A program made the translations under genes and the position numbers. Shown here in pieces: positions 5,367 through 5,418 of a DNA stretch of 5,418 bases. Where the stretch lies: positions 1 to 5,418 of the forward strand of contig JAQWDG010000128.1 in assembly GCA_028705545.1 (NCBI GenBank), written 5' to 3'. Under the pieces are notes generated by a model that did not search any database, was not told where the DNA came from, and saw nothing but the letters and a program-made list of their open reading frames with translations. This DNA is from Methanoregula sp. Lineage in GTDB: Archaea > Halobacteriota > Methanomicrobia > Methanomicrobiales > Methanospirillaceae. How positions within the stretch are numbered: the first letter of the stretch is position 1; each line of letters begins with the position of its first letter.

Positions 5367-5418
5367 TGCATCCGGGACTGAAGGTATTTGCTCCCTGCAT
5401 CGCGGGTACGGGACTTCT
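5366..5418 (+). CDS. Start of a further gene, truncated by the window edge
   Basis: An ATG at 5366 shares a base with the preceding stop (TGATG), and the frame stays open for 17 codons to the edge: MHPGLKVFAPCIAGTGL. The overlap matches the coupling used elsewhere in the window, so this is probably a real gene in operon with the membrane protein. Too little is visible to assign a family. Confidence 0.45.
   Translation, partial: MHPGLKVFAPCIAGTGL

Overview
The window looks like a chromosomal segment of a methanogenic or related euryarchaeon, most plausibly from the Methanomicrobiales. That placement is inference. It rests on fairly GC-rich coding DNA with strong third-position G/C, tight TGATG/ATGA gene overlaps, archaeal-type TATA elements in AT-rich spacers, an HxlR-type regulator, and a corrinoid-linked gene set typical of methanogens. 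No 16S rRNA, tRNA, CRISPR or transposase is present.

Left part (1-4101, all + strand). A compact run of five genes: the C-terminal part of a FecCD/BtuC-type permease; its ABC ATPase, which carries an extra C-terminal domain as some archaeal BtuD proteins do; a xylose-isomerase-like TIM-barrel protein; a CbiA/CfbB-type a,c-diamide synthase; and a 95-residue protein of unknown function. Three of the four junctions are overlapping start/stop codons. The fourth is a 43-base gap with its own ribosome-binding site. The likely theme is uptake of a corrinoid (or another metal-tetrapyrrole) coupled to its amidation or remodelling. The TIM-barrel and 95-residue proteins are the unexplained members.

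Middle part (4102-4505). About 400 bases between convergent genes hold no convincing gene but are rich in inverted repeats. These are a perfect CCCCAATATTGGGG palindrome with a competing downstream partner, an 8-bp hairpin with a 7-base loop, and an adjoining 8-bp inverted repeat that would form a pseudoknot with a third 7-bp helix. T-tracts follow. This is the best candidate here for an undescribed structured RNA or dispersed element.

Right part (4506-5418). A leftward HxlR-family regulator with an N-terminal CxxC pair is probably transcribed leaderless from a TATA box that lies beside a 7-bp direct repeat. Divergent from it is a small two-helix membrane protein, preceded by a leader with a 9-bp stem. 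The next gene starts inside the stop codon of the membrane protein and runs off the window.
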